A DNA stretch of 64,000 bases. Origin: Dipteronia dyeriana (taxonomy: Eukaryota; Streptophyta; Magnoliopsida; Sapindales; Sapindaceae). Shown piece after piece: positions 60,080 through 64,000 of the stretch; within the stretch, counting starts at the first letter, position 1, and the number at the start of each line of letters is the position of its first letter. The stretch covers positions 6,791,001 through 6,855,000 of the forward strand of contig CM065299.1 in NCBI GenBank assembly GCA_032871835.1. Reading direction: 5' to 3'. The notes beneath the pieces are model-generated. The model made no database searches. It saw only the letters and a list, made by a program, of their open reading frames with translations, and was not told where the DNA came from. Made by a program: the position numbers and the translations under genes.

Positions 60080-62280
60080 ATACAAGTTATTTTTGTGATT
60101 TTATAGGGTAATTTTTTTTAAAAGAAAGTCAAACTTTTGAATTTTAACATCGGGTAATTTCAGAAAATGGTTGTGAGGAATAATATTTTGGGATTTGAAC
60201 GGTGGCCCATATGGCCATATTGATAAAGTGTTATCTCAAGGAGATTTTCTATATATTTTTATCTTCTCACAATCCATTTTAAAAAAAAAATCATTCAAAA
60301 ACACTACATTTTATCTTTAAATTACTTTTTAATCTCAAAAAAATCTTAAAATATATTAGAGTGTTTAACTTTAGTTGAATCATTTTCTATCCATTTATAC
60401 TTTTAGCTTCGGTAATCAGAAATTTTTGGAGTTCTCCCACGTAATTAAGTTTGCGATTGTTTCAATAAATTTGTAGGTGGAAGAACTCATATCTCATTGG
60501 TCAACTGTCAAATTTTTAGTTAGAAAATATAAAAATAAAACAAAACTAACCCAACTAACTCTACTTTGTCCTTTTCCTCTCTTATTGCCTCTGTCTGTAC
60601 GCAGAGGACAAGCAGTAACCACAAAAAATAAAGATATTTTGTTGAGAACTCTAGAAGGGTTTGGTCTCGTCCGGACAGACCTTGAGATTTTCTAGTCGCG
60701 ATATATTATAAAAAATGAGATCCTTAATATTTTATATATGTTTATTTGGTTATTTTTATAAATATTTTAAAAAATTAATATAATAACTTAAGCTTAAGAT
60801 TATATAAAAAAAAGAAACAAAATAAAATTTATATAATTACATCAAAGAATATATCATTTAAACCTAATTTGTCTTATATTTTTAACCGTAAAAAGTATTA
60901 ATTAAATTTACGTAAGAAACGAAAAGAGTTTTCGAAAAAGAATAAAAATATTGATTTAATTACTTTCGAAATAATAATTTTTAGATTTTTATATCAAGAG
61001 TTTTGAAGAACCCTAATAATTTTGTTGTTGTTTTTTAAAGAGATATAAAAAAGGATTATTCAAGACAAATACCATTGTTGTATGATTCATCCCACCATCA
61101 ACTTGATCAAATATTGTTGTTGTAAAAACGATGAATGAGTTTCTATTTATAGTTTTTTTTTTTAAAAAAAATTGTGTATAGTGGGTCATTTTTAATTTAT
61201 GGACTAATTTTGTTTAAAATCTTACATTGGCCATATATTGAAATCATTTTTTTTTTCTATCTACAAATTTGGGGCTCTTTAGAATCTAAAGCCTTAGACG
61301 GTTGTCTTACCGAGTTGTACCTAAAACCGGGCCTGAGTCTGACACATTTAACATGATTCAAGAAGATGTTTGGTTTTTAGTTAAACAACATTATTGAGAG
61401 GGCCACCAATAAAACAAAAGAGAGTTATTGATTGCAATGCATGCTCAACTTTTACCATTTTTGTGATCGTGGGGCATGCTGCCCCATACTAAGATATTAA
61501 CATTCAATGATTAAAGGGCAATGTGTGGTTCTCCCGCGATTTTAATTGTCGACAGACTCGGCACCAACAGTTAAGAACCGGTATGTCCCTTTTGAGCGTG
61601 TCATACTTATAATTGAACAGTGATTTTTTGATTTTTGAAAAAGAAACTAATTTGTATATAAAAAAAGAATTTGTCCCTTAAATAGATTACACATACTTTT
61701 TTTTTTCCTTTTTTAAATATAGAATTTATAATGAAATGTGGGTAGCAATTTACTGATACCCACCAATATTAAGGTTTTTTTTTGACTTCACATACATCTA
61801 AAATATGTTTTATTTTTTGTGTACATAAAATGTAAAATACACGTGATGGAATTTGAATCCTAAAATTAGAGTTGTTCACATATCGTTTGATAACTGAATT
61901 TGTATCTATATTTATAGGGTGTTAACTTTTATATAAGTAATTAAGTATTTCGTAACCACGCCATAGATTCTTGAGTTTGAATCTCTTTTTCATCTTAAAA
62001 ATCCAAATTATTGTAATATATATTTTTTAAAAAAACTTTGACACAAGTGACATGCATGTTCATTATTATTCAAGTGATTAATTGGAATTCAGAACAAAGT
62101 TGAACAAATTTCAGAATAATTTATATTTGTTCTACTTTAAATTAAAACTTAAAACGGTGCAGTAAATTTTTACTTGTATTTTTTTTATTGAAAAAAAAAA
62201 GAGAAAAAATTTAGAAGACAGAGACTGATAGACCCACCACCACGTGGGAGTTTATAATATGAGGCTTTATAAAAGGCATA
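60080..62280. other. AT-rich spacer
   Basis: A 72-codon open frame at 60477-60695 has no recognised motif. The rest is AT-rich, with poly-T and poly-A tracts. No RNA gene or clear element ends. Confidence 0.5.
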
Positions 62281-62287
62281 TATTAAT

Positions 62288-62335
62288 GGCACAGACTCTG
62301 TAAAACCAAACATAAGGTGCCATATGCACATCTCT
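62288..62335 (-). pseudogene. O-methyltransferase exon 1 relic
   Basis: On the - strand the sequence translates to IWHLMFGFTESVPL, matching VWQLMFGFADSMAL of OMT1 (residues 20-33) and VWDLMFAFADSMAL of OMT2. Nucleotide identity to OMT1 over about 45 bp is roughly 80% by eye. No further exon is visible. It marks a lost OMT copy 12.5 kb upstream of OMT2. Confidence 0.75.
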
Positions 62336-62344
62336 CACACCACA

Positions 62345-64000
62345 ATTTTTTTTTTTTTTTCAAATCTAGTTCGTCCAAAATCCGAAGATACTATGTGATA
62401 TTTTGTAAATAAATATATTTATTATATATATTTATATATTATGTGATACATAGGTAAAGTGGTACCTGAAAAGTGAAAAAGTGCCTTCTTTTTCATAAAA
62501 AATAATAATTAAAATTTGAACTTGTGCCGAAGAATAATAATGAAATTTGTTGACAAGGAACTGAACTTCTGACACGTGGCAAGTTTTAACCCAAATGTTT
62601 GGGGATCATTTGAGATTCACAAAAGTTTGACACGTAGCATGTACTTTAAGGTCTTTATATTTTGTTTGTTAGGTATAACTACTATTCATCAACCGTATAA
62701 TTATTGGATAGACAATTACTAAATTCATTCTCGATCTTTTTTTTTTTTTTTTAATTCCAATTAGTTTGTAACCTCTGTAAAAGCGATTAAATTAGTCTAC
62801 AACATTTTTATAAGTATTGAATTTAAAAAAATATTTAGGTACTGACTGATCAGTATTCAAGATACTGACTCCTCAAATAAGATGTTATTACGTGACCTTC
62901 TTTCTTTAATTTTTTTACAATTATCTAATAAAATGGATCACGTGGCACCACTCCATTGATGAGGTCAGTACCAATCAGTACCCAAGTATTGTTCCCGAAT
63001 TAATCCCTCCATTAACATTCCTTAATCAAACTTAACAATCAAAAGAGATTTTAGCCTTATGGGAAAATAAAATCAAAACTAAGAACTAAATTAATTTTAT
63101 ATAATAAAGAACAATTATGAAATTATATTATTATTATTATTATTATTAAATTTAAAAAAAAGAAAAAATCCACCCTCCACTATTTGGAAAGACCCGGATC
63201 GCAGAGGTCATCCGCATTTTGTAGACTTTAGAAGATTTGGTGATTTTATTAGGCTGAATCTATCACAATTATTCGATTAAACTAAGTTTTTGATTTTATT
63301 TTCAAAAAATGACAGTGAAAATCAATCAAAGTAGAAAAAAAAAACATGAGCAAAAGTACTCAAGTCCATAACCAAAATATAATGTCAAATGATAAAGTAA
63401 GACATAAGAGTCGATATAAAATAGGTAGAAAACTGTTACCAGATATAAACATACAATAGATTGAAAAATTTTGAAGAGTATCTCTCACCTACCAAATCAA
63501 ACAGCTTCGACGACGATCTTTCGTGGAGATTTAAAACTGCAAGAGAGACTACTGTGGAAAGAGATCGACGACTTGTCAGAGGAGTTTGGCACATCAACGA
63601 CCAGATGCTCTGATGCCTCGTCGATCTCCTCCCACGGTGGAGAATCTCCTCCACCGGCACCGGTGGCTTCTTCTTTTTTCAACTATATTATTTTTATTAT
63701 AATTTATTTTATTTTTATTTAAATGATTGATTTTAAGGTTAATTTTGCCTTTTACTTTAGATATAGTCAAACTAACATTTGACCTAGCAAAAACTAGCAA
63801 CAGAATACTATATTGGTTAGTTATGAAAAAATTAGTGACTAAAATGACCCAATAAAAAAAGTTATGGACCAATTTGGTCATTTATAAAGGTCGTAAAACT
63901 ATTTGAAATTTTAAAAAAAGTATAGTACCAAATTAGTAATCACCCTTATTGGATTAATTTATAGTCTTAAGATTTCAATCCAAGGATATTTAAGAATTAA
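62345..64000. other. Spacer with an unassigned GC-richer patch
   Basis: AT-rich except 63480-63680, which is GC-richer and open on both strands (for example LWKEIDDLSEEFGTSTTRCS on the +). This could be an exon fragment, but I recognise no family and see no good splice sites. No element ends were defined. Confidence 0.4.

Overview
The window looks like nuclear DNA of a flowering plant, probably a eudicot. It is AT-rich, its genes are split by short GT-AG introns, and it is dominated by Ty1/copia LTR retrotransposons, CACTA, hAT, Mutator-like and Harbinger/Tourist elements, and TA microsatellites. No bacterial-type operons, CRISPR arrays, rRNA genes or intact tRNA genes were seen. The species cannot be named from the sequence alone.

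Three host genes look intact or nearly so. A six-exon DUF789-family gene lies on the + strand (coding exons 10941-12932, 316 aa). Two three-exon class II (COMT-like) plant O-methyltransferase genes lie on the - strand at 30890-32748 (357 aa) and 48053-49763 (353 aa). Two short O-methyltransferase relics, also on the - strand (33288-33366 and 62288-62335), show that this was once a larger tandem cluster, since pulled apart by transposons. A first-exon relic that resembles a DHNA-CoA thioesterase lies at about 18070-18194 (-).

Layout: 1-1260, unassigned DNA with microsatellites; 1261-~6120, a badly decayed copia element with one recognisable LTR; 6120-10900, AT-rich spacer with a Mutator-like inverted-repeat element and a Tourist MITE; 10941-12932, the DUF789 gene; 13067-16645, the gene's 3' flank, which is duplicated at 40897-44440; 16800-18880, spacer with the thioesterase relic; 18880-23750, a decayed PIF/Harbinger region holding a 611-bp tandem array (3.6 copies); 23792-30800, a second copia element with a TAATA target-site duplication (TSD), whose 3' LTR is split by a 1973-bp CACTA element; 30890-32748, OMT1; 33546-46946, a large copia complex; 48053-49763, OMT2; 50109-51316, a Pack-MULE-like element with a 9-bp TSD; 51330-64000, gene-poor DNA with two hAT-type elements that have 8-bp TSDs, several MITE-like elements and an OMT exon relic.

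The most notable structure is the 33546-46946 complex. An outer copia element (TSD aaggt/aaagt) was invaded in its gag gene by a second element of the same family (34592-39986). In addition, about 0.88 kb of its integrase region is replaced by about 3.55 kb copied from the DUF789 gene's 3' UTR and flank, some 24 kb away and in the same orientation. This is either host-sequence capture by a retrotransposon or templated filler at a break repair. No wholly new biochemical system is evident; the interest lies in the rearrangements.
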